Below, piece by piece: positions 1-15,700 of a stretch of 64,000 bases of DNA (position 1 is the stretch's first letter; every line of letters begins with the position of its first letter). The stretch is from positions 1 to 64,000 of the forward strand of contig JANJXV010001736.1 in assembly GCA_024803745.1 (NCBI GenBank), written 5' to 3'. This stretch comes from Megascapheus bottae (lineage: Eukaryota; Chordata; Mammalia; Rodentia; Geomyidae). A program made the translations under genes and the position numbers. A model generated the notes under the pieces. That model made no database searches, was not told where the DNA came from, and saw nothing but the letters and a program-made list of their open reading frames with translations.

Positions 1-1120
1 TTCTGACTTCACACACCTCCATTCTGTGACTTCACAAACCTCCATTGCATGATTTCACACACCTTCATTTTTACTTCAGAAACATTCACACACCTCCATT
101 CTATGACTTCACACACCTCCATTCTATGACTTCACACACATCCATTGTTACGTCACACACCTCCATTCTATGAGTTCACACACCTCCATTCTGACTTCAC
201 ACACCTCCATTCTATGACTTCACACACCTCCATTCTGACTTCACACACCTTCGTTCTGTGACTTAACACACCTCCTTTCAATGACTTGACACACCTACAT
301 TCTTTGACTTCACACACCTCAAATCTGACATCACACACCTCCATTCTATGATTTCACAGACCTCGAATATGTGACTTCACTCACCTGCACTCTATGACTT
401 CCCACTCCTCCATTCTATGACTTCCCACACCTCCTTTCTATGAATTCACCCACCTCCAATCTATGACTACACACCTCCATTCTGACTTCACACACCTCCA
501 TTCTGTGACTTCACACACCTCCATTCTATAACTTCACACACCTCCATTCTATGACTTCACACACCTCCATTATATGACTTCACACACCTCCATTCTTTGA
601 CTTCACACACCTAAATTCTGAGTTGACACACCTCCATTCTGTGACTTCCCACACCTCCATTCTGACTTTACACAGCTCCATTCTTTGACTTCACAAACCT
701 CCATTATTTGACATCACACACCTCCATTCTATGACTTCACGCACCTTCATTCTTAGTTTACACACCTCCATTCTGTGAGTTCACATACCTCCATTCTATG
801 ACTTCACACATCTCCATTCTGTGACTTCACACACCTCCATTCTATGACTTGACACACTTCCATTGTGACGTCACACACCTCCATTCTATGAGTTCACACA
901 CCTCCATTCTGACTTCACACAGCTCCATTCTGTGACTTCACAAAACTCCGTTCTATGATTTCACACACCTCCATACTATGACTTCACACAACCCCATCTA
1001 TGACTTCACACACCTCCATTCTGACTTCACACACCTCTATTCTATGACTTCGCACACCTCCATTCTGACTTCACACCTCTATTCTATGACTTCGAACACC
1101 TACATTCTGACTTCACACAC
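1..1120. repeat. Irregular monomers at left edge, related to 7.9-8.45 kb
   Basis: This stretch has mixed 23/21-bp monomers without a clean higher-order period of its own. Its first ~108 bases match 8,341-8,448, including the unusual monomer ending CAGAAACATTCACACACC. Bases ~260-480 match ~7,941-8,160, sharing ACATCACACACC, CAGACCTCGAAT and CACTCACCTGCACTC. These two offsets (8,340 and about 7,681) differ, so local rearrangement has occurred since duplication. The array clearly continues to the left of the window. Confidence 0.75.
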
Positions 1121-4100
1121 CTCCACTCTATGACTTCACACTTCTCCATTCTATGACTTCCCACACCTAAGTTCTATGAGTTCACCCACCTCCATTCTAT
1201 GACTTCACACCTCCATTCTGACTTCACACACCTCCATTCTATGACTTCACACACCTCCATTCTGACTTCACACACCTCCATTCTGTGACTTCACACACCA
1301 CCATTCTATGATTTCACACACCTCCCTTCTGTGACTTCACACACCTCCATTCTATGACTTCACAAACCTCCATTCTCTGACTTCACACACCTCCATTCTG
1401 TGACTTCACACACTTCCATTCTATGACTTCACACACCTCCATTCTATGACTTCACACACCTCCATTCTATGATTTAATACCGTCCATTCTGTGACTTCAC
1501 ACAACCATGTTGATTTCACACACCTCCAATATATGACTTCACACACCTCCATTCTATGACTTCACACACCTCCATTCTGTGACTTCACACACCTCCATTC
1601 TATGACTTCAAACACCTCCATTGTGACTACACACACCTCCATTCTATGACTTCAGCACCTCCATTCTGACTTCACACACCTCCATTCTGTGACTTCACAC
1701 ACCTCAATTCTATGATTTCACACACCTCCATTCTGTGACTTCACACACCTGAATTCTATGACTTCACACACCTCCATTCTGTGACTTCACACACCTCCAT
1801 TCTATGACTTCACACACCTCCATTCTATGACTTCACACACCTACATTTTGACTTCACACACCTCCATTCTATGACTTCACACACCTCCATTCTATGACTT
1901 CACACACCTTCATTGTGACTACACACACCTCCATTCTATGAGTTCAGCACCTCCATTCTGACTTCACACACCTCCATTCTATGACTTCACATACCTCCAT
2001 TCTGACCTCACACACCTCCATTCTGACTTCACACATCTAAATTCTGTGACTTCACACACCTCCATTCTATGATTTCACACACCTCCATTCTATGACTTCA
2101 CTCACCTCCATTCTATGACTTCACACACCTCCTTTCTGTGTTGACACACCTCCATTCTATGACTTCACACACGTCCAATCTGAATTCACACACCTCCATT
2201 CTATGTCTTCACCCACCTCCATTCTATGTCTTCACACACCTCCATTCTCCGAATTCACACCCCTCTAATTTGATTTCTCATACCTCCATTCTATGACTTC
2301 ACAAACCTCCCTTTGGTGACTTCACAATACTCCATTCTATGACTTCACACATCTACATTCTATGACTTCACACACCTCAATTCTGACTCACACATCTCCA
2401 TTCTGTGACTTCACAAAACTCCATTCTATGATTTCACTTATCTCCATACTATGACTTCAAACACCTCCATCTATGACTTCACACACCTCCATTCTGAGTT
2501 CACACACCTCCATTCTGTGACTTCACACACCTCCATTCTGACTTCACACACCTCCATTGTATGACTTCACACACCTCCATTCCGTGACTTCACACACCTC
2601 CATTCTATGACTTCACAGACCTCGAATCTGTGACTTCACTCACCTAGACTCTATGAATTCACACTTCTCCATTCTATGACTTCCCACACCTAAGTTCTAT
2701 GAGTTCACCCACCTACATTCTATGACTTCACACCTCCATTCTGACTTCACACACCTCCATTCTATGACTTCTCACACCTCCATTCTGACTTCACCCACCT
2801 CCATTCTGTGACTTCACACACCTCCATTCTATGATTTCACACACCTTCACTCTGTGACTTCACACACCTCCATTCTTTGACTTCACACACCTCCATTCTG
2901 TGACGTCACACACCTCCATTCTGAGTTCACACACCTCCATTCTGTGACTTCTCACACCTCGATTCTGTGACTTCACACACCTCCAATCTGTGACTTCACA
3001 CACTTCCATTCTATGACTTCACACACCTCCATTCTATGACTTCACACACCTCCATTCTATTACCTCACACACCCTCATTCTGTGATTTCACACGCCTCCA
3101 TTCTATGACTTCACACATCCATTTTGATTTCACACACCTCCAATATTTGACTTCAAACACCTCAGTTCTGTGACTTCACACACCTCCATTCTATGACTTC
3201 ATACCGTCCATTCTGTGACTTCACACACCTCCATTCTATGACTTCACACACTTCCATTCTATGACTTCACACACCTCCAATCTGTGACTTTACACACCTC
3301 CATTCTGGGTTCACACACCTCCATTCTGTGACTTCACACTCCTTCAATCTGTGACTTCCCACACCTCCATTCTGTGACTTCAAACACCTCCATTCTATGA
3401 TTTCACACACCTTCATTCTTACTTCACAAACACCCATTGTATGACTTCACACACCTCCATTCTATGACTTCACACACCTCCATTCTGTGACTTCACACAC
3501 CACAATTCTATGACTTCACACACCTCCATTGTGACTACACACACCTCCATTCTATGAGTTCACACACCGCCATTCTGACTTCACACACCTCCATTCTGAA
3601 TTCACACAGCTCAATTCTGTGACTTCACAAAATTCCATTCTGACTTCACACACCTCCATTGTATGAATTCACACACCTCCATTCTGTGACTTCACACACT
3701 TCCATTGTGACGTCACACACCTCCATTCTATGAGTTCACACACCTCCATTCTATGACTTCACACACCTCCATTCTGACTTCACAAACCTCTATTCTATGA
3801 CTGCACACACCTCCATTCTGACATCACACACCTCCACTCTATGACTTCACACTCATCCATTCTCTGATTTCCCACACCTCCTTTCTATGACTTCTCCCAC
3901 CTTCATTCTATGACTTCACACCTCCATTCTGTCTTCACACACTTCCATTCAGTGACTTCACACACCTTCATTCAATGACTTCACACACCTCCATTCTATG
4001 ACTTCACACACCTTCATTCTTACTTCAGAAACATCCATTCTATGACCTCACACACCTCCATCTATGACTTCACAAACCTCCATTCTGTGACTTCACACAC

Positions 4101-4751
4101 CTCCATACTGAGTTCACAAAACTCCAGTCGGTGACTTAACACACATCCATTTTGACTTCACACACCTACAATATCTGACTTCAAACAGCTCAATTCGCTG
4201 ACTTCACACACCTCCATTCTATGACTTTAAACCCGTCCATTCAGTGACTTCACACACCGCCATTCTCTGACTTCATACACCTCCATTCTATGACTTCACC
4301 CACCTCCATTCTATGACTTCACACACCTCCATTTTCCGACTTCACACCCCTCTAATTTGATTTCTCATACCTCCATTCTATGACTTCTCAAACCTCCCTT
4401 CGGTGACTTCACAATACTCCATTCTATGACTTCACACATCTACATTCTATGACTTCACACACCTCAATTCTGACTCACACAACTCCATTCTGTGACTTCA
4501 CAAAACTCCATTCTATGATTTCACATATCTCCATACTATGACGTCACACAACTCCATCTATGATTGCACAAACCTCCATTCTGAGTTCACACACCTCAAT
4601 TCTGTGACTTCACACACCTCCATTCTGACTTCACACATCTCCAATGTATGACTTCACACACCTCCATTCTGTGACTTCACACACCTCTATTGTATGCCTT
4701 CACAAACTTCCATTGTGACGTCACACACCTCCATTTTATGAGTTCACACAG
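1121..4751. repeat. 3.63-kb higher-order unit, copy 1
   Basis: This is the left copy of a large tandem duplication. Fingerprint monomers recur 3,630 bp to the right: GATTTAATACCGTCC at 1,471 and 5,101, and CCTTTCTGTGTTGACAC at 2,131 and 5,761. Further right the offset falls to 3,425 (ATACCGTCC at 3,201 and 6,626), then to 3,090 (ACCCGTCCATTCAGTG at 4,231 and 7,321), showing that copy 2 lost or copy 1 gained ~205 and ~335 bp. The left edge is set where CTCCACTCT plus the CTTCTCC monomer first appears (1,121), matching the junction at 4,752. Confidence 0.88.
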
Positions 4752-7700
4752 CTCCACTCTGTGATTCACACTTCTCCATTCTATGACTTCCCACACCTAA
4801 GTTCTATGAGTTCACCCACCTCCATTCTATGACTTCACACCTCCATTCTGACTTCAAACACCTCCATTCTATGACTTCACACACCTCCATTCTGACTTCA
4901 CACACCTCCATTCTGTGACTTCACACACCTCCATTCTATGATTTCACACACCTCCCTTCTGTGACTTCACACACCACCATTCTATAACTTCACACACCAC
5001 CATTCTCTGACTTCACACACCTCCATTCTGTGACTTCACACACTTCCATTCTATGACTTCACACACCTCCATTCTATGACTTCACACACCTCCATTCTAT
5101 GATTTAATACCGTCCATTCTGTTACTTCACACAACCATGTTGATTTCACACACCTCCAATATATGACTTCACACACCTCCATTCAATGACTTCACACACC
5201 TCCATTCTGTGACTTCACACACCTCCATTCTATGACTTCAAACACCTCCATTGTGACTACACACACCTCCATTCTATGAGTTCAGCACCTCCATTCTGAC
5301 TTCACACACCTCCATTCTGTGACTGCACACACCTCAATTCTATGATTTCACACACCTCCATTCTGTGACTTCACACACCTGAATTATATGACTTCACACA
5401 CCTCCATTCTGTGACTTCACACACCTCCATTCTATGACTTCACACACCTCCATTCTATGACTTCACACACCTACATTTTGACTTCACACACCTCCATTCT
5501 ATGACTTCACACACCTCCATTCTATGACTTCACACACCTCCATTGTGACTACTCACACCTCCATTCTATGAGTTCAGCACCTCCATTCTGACTTCACACA
5601 CCTCCATTCTATGACTTCACATACCTCCATTCTGACCTCACACACCTCCATTCTGACTTTACACATCTAAATTCTGTGACTTCACACACCTCCATTCTAT
5701 GATTTCACACACCTCCATTCTATGACTTCACTCACCTCCATTCTATGACTTCACACACCTCCTTTCTGTGTTGACACACCTCCATTCTATGACTTCACAC
5801 ACGTCCAATCTGAATTCACACACCTCCATTCTATGACTTCACCCACCTCCATTCTATGACTTCACACACCTCCATTCTCCGAATTCACACCCTTCTAATT
5901 TGATTTCTCATACCTCCATTCTATGACTTCACAAACCTCCCTTTGGTGACTTCACAATACTCCATTCTATGACTTCACACATCTACATTCTATGAATTCA
6001 CACACCTCAATTCTGACTCACACATCTCCATTCTGTGACTTCACAAAACTCCATTCTATGATTTCACTTATCTCCATACTATGACTTCAAACACCTCCAT
6101 CTATGACTTCACACACCTCCATTCTGAGTTCACACACCTCCATTCTGTGACTTCACACACCTCCATTCTGACTTCACACACCTCCATTGTATGACTTCAC
6201 ACACCTCCATTCTGTGACTTCACACACCTCCATTCTATGACTTCACAGACCTCGAATCTGTGACTTCACTCACCTCCACTCTATGAATTCACACTTCTCC
6301 ATTCTATGACTTCCCACACCTAAGTTCTATGAGTTCACCCACCTACATTCTATGACTTCACACCTCCATTCTGACTTCACACACCTCCATTCTATGACTT
6401 CTCACACCTCCATTCTGACTTCACCCACTTCCATTCTCTGACTTCACACACCTCCATTCTGTGACTTCACACACCTCCATTCTATTACCTCACACACCCT
6501 CATTCTGTGATTTCACACGCCTCCATTCTATGACTTCACACATCCATTTTGATATCACACACCTCCAATATTTGACTTCAAACACCTCAGTTCTGTGACT
6601 TCACACACCTCCATTCTATGACTTCATACCGTCCATTCTGTGACTTCACACACCTCCATTCTATGACTTCACACACTTCCATTCTATGACTTCACACACC
6701 TCCATTCTGTGACTTTACACACCTCCATTCTGGGTTCACACACCTCCATTCTGTGACTTCACACTCCTTCAATCTGTGACTTCCCACACCTCCATTCTGT
6801 GACTTCAAACACCTCCATTCTATGACTTCACACACCTTCATTCTTACTTCACAAACACCCATTGTATGACTTCACACACCTCCATTCTATGACTTCACAC
6901 ACCTCCATTCTGACTTCACAAACCTCTATTCTATGACTGCACACACCTCCATTCTGACTTCACACACCTCCTTTCTATGACTTCTCCCACCTTCATTCTA
7001 TGACTTCACACCTCCATTCTGTCTTCACACACTTCCATTCAGTGACTTCACACACCTTCATTCAATGACTTCACACACCTCCATTCTATGACTTCACACA
7101 CCTTCATTCTCACTTCAGAAACATCCATTCTATGACCTCACACACCTCCATCTATGACTTCACAAACCTCCATTCTGTGACTTCACACACCTCCATACTG
7201 AGTTCACAAAACTCCATTCGGTGACTTAACACACATTCATTTTGACTTCACACACCTACAATATCTGACTTCAAACAGCTCAATTCTCTGACTTCACACA
7301 CTTCCATTCTATGACTTTAAACCCGTCCATTCAGTGACTTCACACACCGCCATTCTCTGACTTCATACACCTCCATTCTATGACTTCACCCACCTCCATT
7401 CTATGACTTCACACACCTCCATTTTCCGACTTCACACCCCTCTAATTTGATTTCTCATACCTCCATTCTATGACTTCTCAAACCTCCCTTCGGTGACTTC
7501 ACAATACTCCATTCTATGACTTCACACATCTACATTCTATGACTTCACACACCTCAATTCTGACTCACACAACTCCATTCTGTGACTTCACAAAACTCCA
7601 TTCTATGATTTCACATATCTCCATACTATGACTTCACACAACTCCATCTATGATTGCAAAAACCTCCATTCTGAGTTCACACACCTCAATTCTGTGACTT

Positions 7701-7845
7701 CACACACCTCCATTCTGAATTCACACATCTCCATTGTATGACTTCACACACCTCCATTCTGTGACTTCACACACCTATATTCTAAGCCTTCACAAACTTC
7801 CATTGTGACGTCATACACCTCCATTTTATGAGTTCACACAGCTCC
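4752..7845. repeat. 3.63-kb higher-order unit, copy 2 (shortened to ~3.09 kb)
   Basis: This copy begins at CTCCACTCTGTGATTCACAC (4,752), the equivalent of 1,121. It follows copy 1 in order until similarity stops near 7,845, where copy 1 gives way to copy 2. Relative to copy 1 it lacks ~205 bp (corresponding to ~2,800-3,040) and a total of ~335 bp (corresponding to ~3,470-3,880). Scattered substitutions separate the copies, so the duplication is older than the 2,192-bp repeat further right. Confidence 0.86.
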
Positions 7846-10629
7846 ATTCTATGACTTCACACACTTCCATTCTGACTTCACACACCTCTATTCTATGACT
7901 TCGAACACCTACATTCTTACTTCACACACCTCCATTCTGTGACTTCACACACCTCCATTCAATGACTTCACACACCTACATTCTTTGACTTCACACACCT
8001 CCAATCTGACATCACACACCTCCATTCTATGATTTCACAGACCTCGAATCTCTGACATCACTCACCTGCACTCTATGACTTCACACTCCTCCATTCTATG
8101 ACTTCCCAAACCTCGTTTCTATGAATTCACCCACCTCCAATCTATGACTACACACATCCGTTCTCACTTCACACACCTCTATTTTGTGACTTCACACACC
8201 TACATTCTATAACTTCACACACCTCCATTCTATGACTTCACAGACCTCGAATTTGTGACTTCACTCACCTGCACTCTATGACTTCACACTCCTCCATTCT
8301 ATGACTTCACCCACCTCCAATCTATGACTACACACCTCCATTCTGACTTCACACACCTCCATTCTGTGACTTCACACACCTCCATTCCATGACTTCACAC
8401 ACCTTCATTTTTACTTCAGAAACATTCACACACCTCCATTCTATGACTTCTCAAACCACCATTCTGTGACTTCACACATGCATTTTGACTTCACACACCT
8501 CCAATATATGACTTCAACCACCTCAATTCTGTGACTTCACACAGCTCCATTCTATGACTTCATAACGTCCATTCTGTGACTTCACCACCTCCATTCTATG
8601 ACTTCACACACTTCCATTCTATGACTTCACACACCTCCATTCTGTGCCTTTACACACCTCCATTCTGAGTTCACACACCTCCATTCTGTGACTTCACAAA
8701 CCGCCATTCTGTGACTTCACACACTTCCATTCTATGACTTCACACACCTTCATTCTATGATTTCACACACCTCCATTCTGTGACTTCACAAAGCTCCATT
8801 CTATTACCTCACACACCCTCATTCTATGATTTCACACACCTCCATTCTATGACTTCACACATCTATTTTGACTTCACATACCTCCAATATATGACTTCAA
8901 ACACCTCAATTCTGTGACTTCACACACCTCCATTCTATGACTTCAAACCGTCCATTCTGTGACTTCACACACCTCCATTCTATGACTTCACTTACCTCCA
9001 TTCTGAGTTAACAAACATCTATTCTGTGATTTCACACACCTTCCATTCTGTGACTTCACACACCTCCATTCTATGACTTCACACACATCCATTATTTGAA
9101 TTCACACACCTCCATTCTGTGTTCACACACCTCAATTCTGTGACCTCACACACCTCCATTGTGACTTCACACACCTCCATTCTATGACTTCACACACCTC
9201 CATTCTTTGACTTCACACACCTAAATTCTGAGTTGACACATCTCCATTCTGTGACTTCACACACCTCCATTCTGACTTCACACACCTCCATTCTATGACT
9301 TCACACACTTCCATTCTATGACTTCACACACCTCCATTCTGTGACTTTACACACCTCCATTCTGAGTTCACACACCTCAATTCTGGGACTTCACAGACCT
9401 CCATTCTGTGACTTTACACACCTCCATTCTGAGTTCACACACCTCAATTCTGGGACTTCACAGACCTCCAATCTGTGACTTCCCACACCTCCATTCTGTG
9501 ACTTCACACACCACCATTCTATGTCTTCACACACCTCCATTGTGACTACACACACTACCATTCTATGAGTTCACACACCTCCATTCTGACTTCACACACC
9601 TCCATTCTATGACTACAAACACATCCATTCTATGACTTCCCACACCTCCTTTCTATGACTTCACCCAACTCCATTCTATGACTTCACACCTCCATTCTGG
9701 CTTCACACACCTCCATTCTGTGACTTCACACAACTCCATTATGAGTACACACACCTCTATTCTGTGCTTTCACACACCTTCCATTCTGTGACTTCACACA
9801 CCTCCATTCAGTGACTTCACACACCTCCATTATATGACTTCACACACCGCCATTCTGTGACTTTACTAGCTCCATTCTATGACTTCACACACTTCCATTG
9901 TGACGTCACACACCTCCATTCTATGAGTTCACACACCTCCATTCTGACTTCACACACCTCCATTCTATGACTTCACACACCTCCATTCTGAATTCACACA
10001 GCTCCATTCTGTGACTTCACAAAACGCTATTCTAGGATTTCACACACCTCCATACTATGACTTCACACAACTCCATCTATGATTTCACACACCTCCATTC
10101 TGACTTCACACACCTCTATTCTATGACTTCGCACACCTCCATTCTGACATCACACACTTCCATTCTATGACTTCACAGACCTCGAACATGTGATTTCACT
10201 CACATGCACTCTATGGCTTCACACTCCTCCATTCTATGACTTCCCACAGCTCCTTTCTATTTCTTCAACCACCTCCAATCGATGACTACACACTTCCATT
10301 TTGACTTCACACACCTCCATTCTGTGACTTCACACACCCCCATTCTATGAGTTCACATACATCCATTCTATGACTTCACACACCTTCATTCTTACTTCAG
10401 AAACATCCATTCTATGATTTCACAAACCTCCATTCTATGACTTCACAAACCTCCATTCTGTGACTTCACACACCTCCATTCTGAGTTCACACAACTCCAT
10501 TCGGTGACTTTACACACCTCCATTCTTACTTCACACACCTCCATTCTATGACTTCACACACTTCCATTCTATGACTTCACACACCTCCATTCTGTGACTT
10601 CACACACCTCCATTCTGAGTTCACACACC
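7846..10629. repeat. Mixed monomers, no clean higher-order period
   Basis: Only diverged 23/21-bp monomers are seen here. Fragments resemble other parts of the array: 7,941-8,448 matches the window's first 480 bases, and the short ACACATC/CATTTTGA monomers around 8,470 and 8,850 recur at 3.1, 6.5, 10.8, 11.7 and 18.8 kb. A CTAAATTCTGAGTTGACAC monomer at ~9,220 is also found near 610. No gene or other element is visible. Confidence 0.8.
9334..9467. repeat. 67-bp (three-monomer) tandem duplication
   Basis: A three-monomer block is repeated directly: CCATTCTGTGACTTTACAC, then a GAGTTCACACACCTCAATTC monomer, then the rare CTGGGACTTCACAGACC. CCATTCTGTGACTTTAC starts at 9,334 and 9,401, giving a period of 67 bp (23+21+23). 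The shared rare GGG and CAGACC variants show this is a recent duplication rather than chance similarity of monomers. Confidence 0.85.
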
Positions 10630-12010
10630 TCCATTCTGTGACTCTAACACCTCGATTCTGTGACTTCACACAGCTCCAATCTGTGACTTCATAGACTTCT
10701 TTTCTATGACTTCACACACCTCCATTCTATGACTTCACACACCTCCATTCTGTGACTTCACACACCTCCATTCTATGACCTCACTCACCCTCATTCTATG
10801 ATTTCACACACCTCCATTCTATGACTTCACACATCCATTTTGATTTCACACACCTCCCATATATGACTTCAAACACCTCAATTCTGTGACTTCACACACC
10901 ACCATTCTATGACTTCATACCGTCCATTCTGTGACTTCACACACCTCCATTCTATGACTTCACACACTTCCATTCTATGACTTCACACACCTCCATTCTG
11001 TGAATTTACACACCTCCATTCTGAGTTCACACACCTCAATTCTGAGACTTCACACACCTCCAATCTTTGACTTCCCACACCTCCATTCTGTGACTTCACA
11101 CACCTCCATTCTATGAATTCACACACCTCCATTCTATGACTTCACACACCTCCATTGTGACTACACACACTACCATTCTATGAGTTCACACACCTCCATT
11201 CTGACTTCACACACCTCCATTCTATGACTACACACACCTCCATTCTATGACTTCACACACCTCCTTTCTATGACTTCCCCCAACTCCATTCTATGACTTC
11301 ACACCTCCATTCCTACTTCACACACCTCCTTTCTATGACTTCACCCAACTCCATTCTATGACTTCACACCTCCATTCTGACTTCACACACCTCCATTCTG
11401 TGACTTCACACACCTCCATTCTGAGACTTCACACACCTCCATTCTACGCCTTCACACACCTTCATTCTTACTTCACAAACATACATTCTATGACTTCACA
11501 CTCCTCCATTCTATGACTTCAAACACCTCCATTCTGTGACTTCTCACACCTCGAATCTGTGACTTCACACAGCTCCAATCTGTGACTTCACACACTTCCA
11601 TTCTATGACTTCACACACCTCCATTCTATGACTTCACACACATCCATTCTGTGACTTCACACACCTCCATTCTATGACCTCACACACCCTCATTCTATGA
11701 TTTCACACACCTACATTCTATGACTTCACACATCCATTTTGATTTCACACACCTCCAATATATGACTTCAAACACCTCAATTCTGTGACTTCACACATCT
11801 CCATTCCATGACTTCATACCGTCCATTCTGTGACTTCACACACCTCCATTCTATGACTTCACACACTTCCATTGTATGACTTCACACACCTCCATTCTGT
11901 GACTTTACACACCTCCATTCTGGGTTCACACACCTCCATTCTGTGACTTCACACTCCTGCAATCTGTGACTTCCCACACCTCCATTCTGTGACTTCACAC
12001 ACCTCCATTC
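10630..12010. repeat. ~900-bp module in two tandem copies
   Basis: Two blocks, about 10,630-11,110 and 11,530-12,010, align at an offset of ~899 bp. Both hold, in order, a CACCTCGA(A/T)TCTG monomer, the CACACAGCTCCAATCTGTG monomer, an ACCTCA..CACCCTCATTC monomer (10,781 and 11,680), the truncated CACATCCATTTTGATTTC monomer, CCAATATATGAC-like, and CATACCGTCCATTC. The same ordered set returns in each 2,192-bp unit (from ~18,620, 20,810 and 23,000) and in the 3.63-kb unit from ~2,950, so this module predates those larger repeats. Confidence 0.78.
11261..11390. repeat. 65-bp three-monomer tandem duplication
   Basis: CTCCTTTCTATGACTTC followed by a CCAACTCC monomer and a shortened CTTCACACCTCC monomer occurs at 11,261 and again at 11,326, a 65-bp period. 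One copy reads CTTCCCCCAAC and the other CTTCACCCAAC, so at least one substitution separates them. Confidence 0.8.
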
Positions 12011-12205
12011 TATGACTTCACACACCTTCATTCTTACTTCACAAACACTCATTCTATGACTTCACACACCTCCATTCTATGACTTCACACACCTCCATTC
12101 TGTGACTTCACACACCTCCATTTTATGACTTCACACACCTCCATTGTGACGTCACACACCTCCATTCTATGAGTTCACACACCTCCATTCTATGACTTCA
12201 CACAC

Positions 12206-12745
12206 CTAATTTCTATGACTTCACCCACCTCCATTCTATGACTTCACACCTCCATTCTGACTTCACACACCTCCATTCTGTGACTTCACACACCTCCATT
12301 CTATGACTTCACAAACTTCCATTGTGACGTCACAGACCTCCATTCTATGTGTTCACACACCTCCATTCTATGACTTCACTCACCTCCATTCTATGACTTC
12401 ACACACCTCCTTTCTGAGTTGACACACCTCCATTCTATGACTTCACACACCTCCAATCTGAATTCACACACCTCCATTCTATGACGTCATCCACCTCCAT
12501 TCTATGACTTCACACACCTCCATTCTCCGACTTCACACCCCTCTAATTTGATTTCTCATACCTCCATTCTATGACTTCACAAACCTCCCTTCGGCGACTT
12601 CACAATACTCCATTCTATGACTTCACACATCTACATAGTATGACTTCACACACCTCAATTCTGACTCACACAACTCCATTCTGTTACTTCACAAACCTCC
12701 ATCATATGATTTCACATATCTCCATACTATGACTTCACACACCTC
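12206..12745. repeat. Module shared with 17,291-17,830
   Basis: This ~540-bp block aligns with 17,291-17,830 at a constant offset of 5,085. Shared rare monomers include CTAATTTCTATGACTTCACC, TGACGTCACAGACC, TCTATGTGTTCAC, CTTTYTGAGTTGACAC, CCAATCTGAATTCAC, TTCTCCGACTTCACACC, CTCTAATTTGATTTCTCAT, and a TGACTCACA heptamer-bearing monomer (12,662 and 17,747). The TTCTCCGAC / CTAATTTGATTTCTCAT core is among the most widely dispersed fingerprints in the window. Confidence 0.85.
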
Positions 12746-12749
12746 CATC

Positions 12750-15700
12750 AGTTACTTCACACACCTCCATTCTGACTTCACACACGTCCATTCTGTGACT
12801 TCACACACCTCCATTCTATGATTTCACACACTTCCATTCTGTGACTTCACACACCTCCATTCTATGACTTCACACACCTAAATTCTGTGACTTCACATAC
12901 CTCCATTCTATGATTTCACACACCTCCATTCTATGACTTCACTCACCTCCATTCTATGACTTCACACACCTCCTTTCTGAGTTGACACACCTCCATTCTA
13001 TGACTTCACACACCTCCAATCTGAATTCACACACCTCCATTCTATGACTTCACACACCTCCATTCTGTGACTTCACAAACCTCCATTCTATGAGTTCACA
13101 CACCTCCATTTTGACTTCACACACCTCCATTCTATAACTTAACACAGCTCCATTCCGACTTCACACACCTCAGTTCTATGACTTTACACACCTCTATTCT
13201 GACTTCTCACCCCTCCATTCTGTGACTTCACAAACCTCCATTCTATGACTTCACACGCCTCCACTCTGTGACTTCACACATCTCCAATCTGTGACTTTAC
13301 ACACCTCCATTCTGCGAATTCACACACCTCCATTCTGTGATTTCACACACCTCCATTCTATGACTTCACACACCTCCATTCTTTGACTTCACACACCTCC
13401 ATTCTATGACTTCACACACCTCCATTGTAACTTCACACACCTCCATTCTGTGACTTCACACACCTCCCTTCCGTGACTTCACACACCTCCATTCTATGAC
13501 TTCACACACCTACATTCTATGACATCACACACCTCCATTCTATGACTTCACACACTTCCATTCTATGACTTCACACACCTCCATTCTATGACTTCACACA
13601 CCTCCATTCTATGACTTCACACACCTGCCTTCTGACTTCACACACCTCCATTCTATGACTTCATACACCTCCATTCTATGACTTCATACACCAACATTCT
13701 AGGACTTCACACATCTCCATTCTATGACTTCACAAATCTCCATTCTGACTTCACACTACTCCATTCTATGACTTCACACACCTCCATTCTATGACTTCAC
13801 ACATCTCCTTTCTGTAACTTCACACACTTCCAATGTTTGACTTCACAAACCTCCATTCCATGACTTCACACACCTCCATTCCATGAGTTCACACACCGCC
13901 ATTCTTTGACTTCACACACCTCCATTTTGACTTCACACACCTACATTCTGTGACTTCACACACCTCCATTTGTGACTTAACACACCTCCATTTTGACTTC
14001 ACACACCTCCATTCTGTGACTTCACCCACCTCCATTCTATGACTTCACACACTTCCTTTCTATTACTTCACACACTTCCCTTCTGTTACTTCACACCCCT
14101 CCTTTCTGAGTTCACACACCTCCATTGTTTGACTTCACACACCTCCAATATATGACCTCAAACACCTCAATTCTCTGACTTCACACACCTTCATTCTATG
14201 TCTTCCTACCCGTCCTTTCTGTGACTTCACAGACCTCCATTCTATGACTTCATACCCCTCCATTCTATGACTTCACCCACCTCCATTCTATGAATTCACA
14301 CACCTCCATTCTCTGACTTCACACCCCTCCAATTTGACTTCACATACCTCCATTCTATGACTTCACAAAACTCCATTCTATGATTTCACACATCTCCATT
14401 GTATGACTTCACACATCTGCATTCTATGACTTCACACACCTCAATTCTGACTCAAACAGCTCCATTCTGTGACTTCACAAAACTCCATTCTATGATTTCA
14501 CACATCTCCATCGTATGACTTCACACAGCTCCATTCTATGACTTCACAAACCTCCATTCTATGACTTCGCACACCTCCATTCTATGACTTCACACACCTC
14601 CATTCTATGATTTCATACACCTCCATTCTATGACTTCACACACCTCCATTCTGTGACTTCACACACCTCCATTCTATGAGTTCACACACCTCCATGCTGA
14701 CTTCACACACCTCCATTCTATGACTTCACACAGCTCCATTCTGACTTCACACACCTCCATTCTATGACTTTGCACACCTCTATTCTGACTTCACACACCT
14801 CCATTCTATGACTTCACACACCTCCATTCTATGACTTCAGAAACCTCCATTGTGACTTCACACACGTCCATTCTGTGACTTCACACACCTCCATTCTATA
14901 TCATCACAGACCTCCATTCTATGACTTCACACACCTCCATTCTATGACTTCAGAAACCTCCATTGTGACTTCACACACGTCCATTCTGTGACTTCACACA
15001 CCTCCATTCTATATCATCACAGACCTCCATTCTATGACTTCACACACTTCCATTCTATGACTTCACACAGCTCCAGTCTATGACTTCACAAACCTCCATT
15101 CTATGACTTCACACCCCTGCACTCTGACTTCACACACCTCCATTCTATGACTTCATACACCTCCCTTCTATGACTTCATACACCAACATTCTAAGACTTC
15201 ACACACCTCCATTCTGTGACTTCACAAATCTCCATTCTGACTTCACACTCCTACATTCTATGACTTCACACACCTCCATTCTATGACTTCACACATCTCC
15301 TTTTTGTAACTTCCCACACTTCCAATATTTGACTTCACAAACCTCCATTCCATGACTTCACACACCTCCATTCTATGAGTTCACACACCTCCATTCTTTG
15401 ACTACACACCTCCATTTTGACTTCACACACCTACATTCTGTGACTTCACACACCTCCATTTGTGACTTCACACACCACCATTTTGACTTCACACACCTCC
15501 ATTCTGTGACTTCACACACCTCCATTCTATGACTTCACACACCTCCATTCTATGACTTCACACACCTACATTGTGACTTCACACACCTCCATTCTATGAG
15601 TTCACACACCTACATTGTGACTTCACACACCTCCATTCTATGACTTCACACATTCCATTCTGACCTCACACACCTCCATACTGACTTCACACACCTAAAT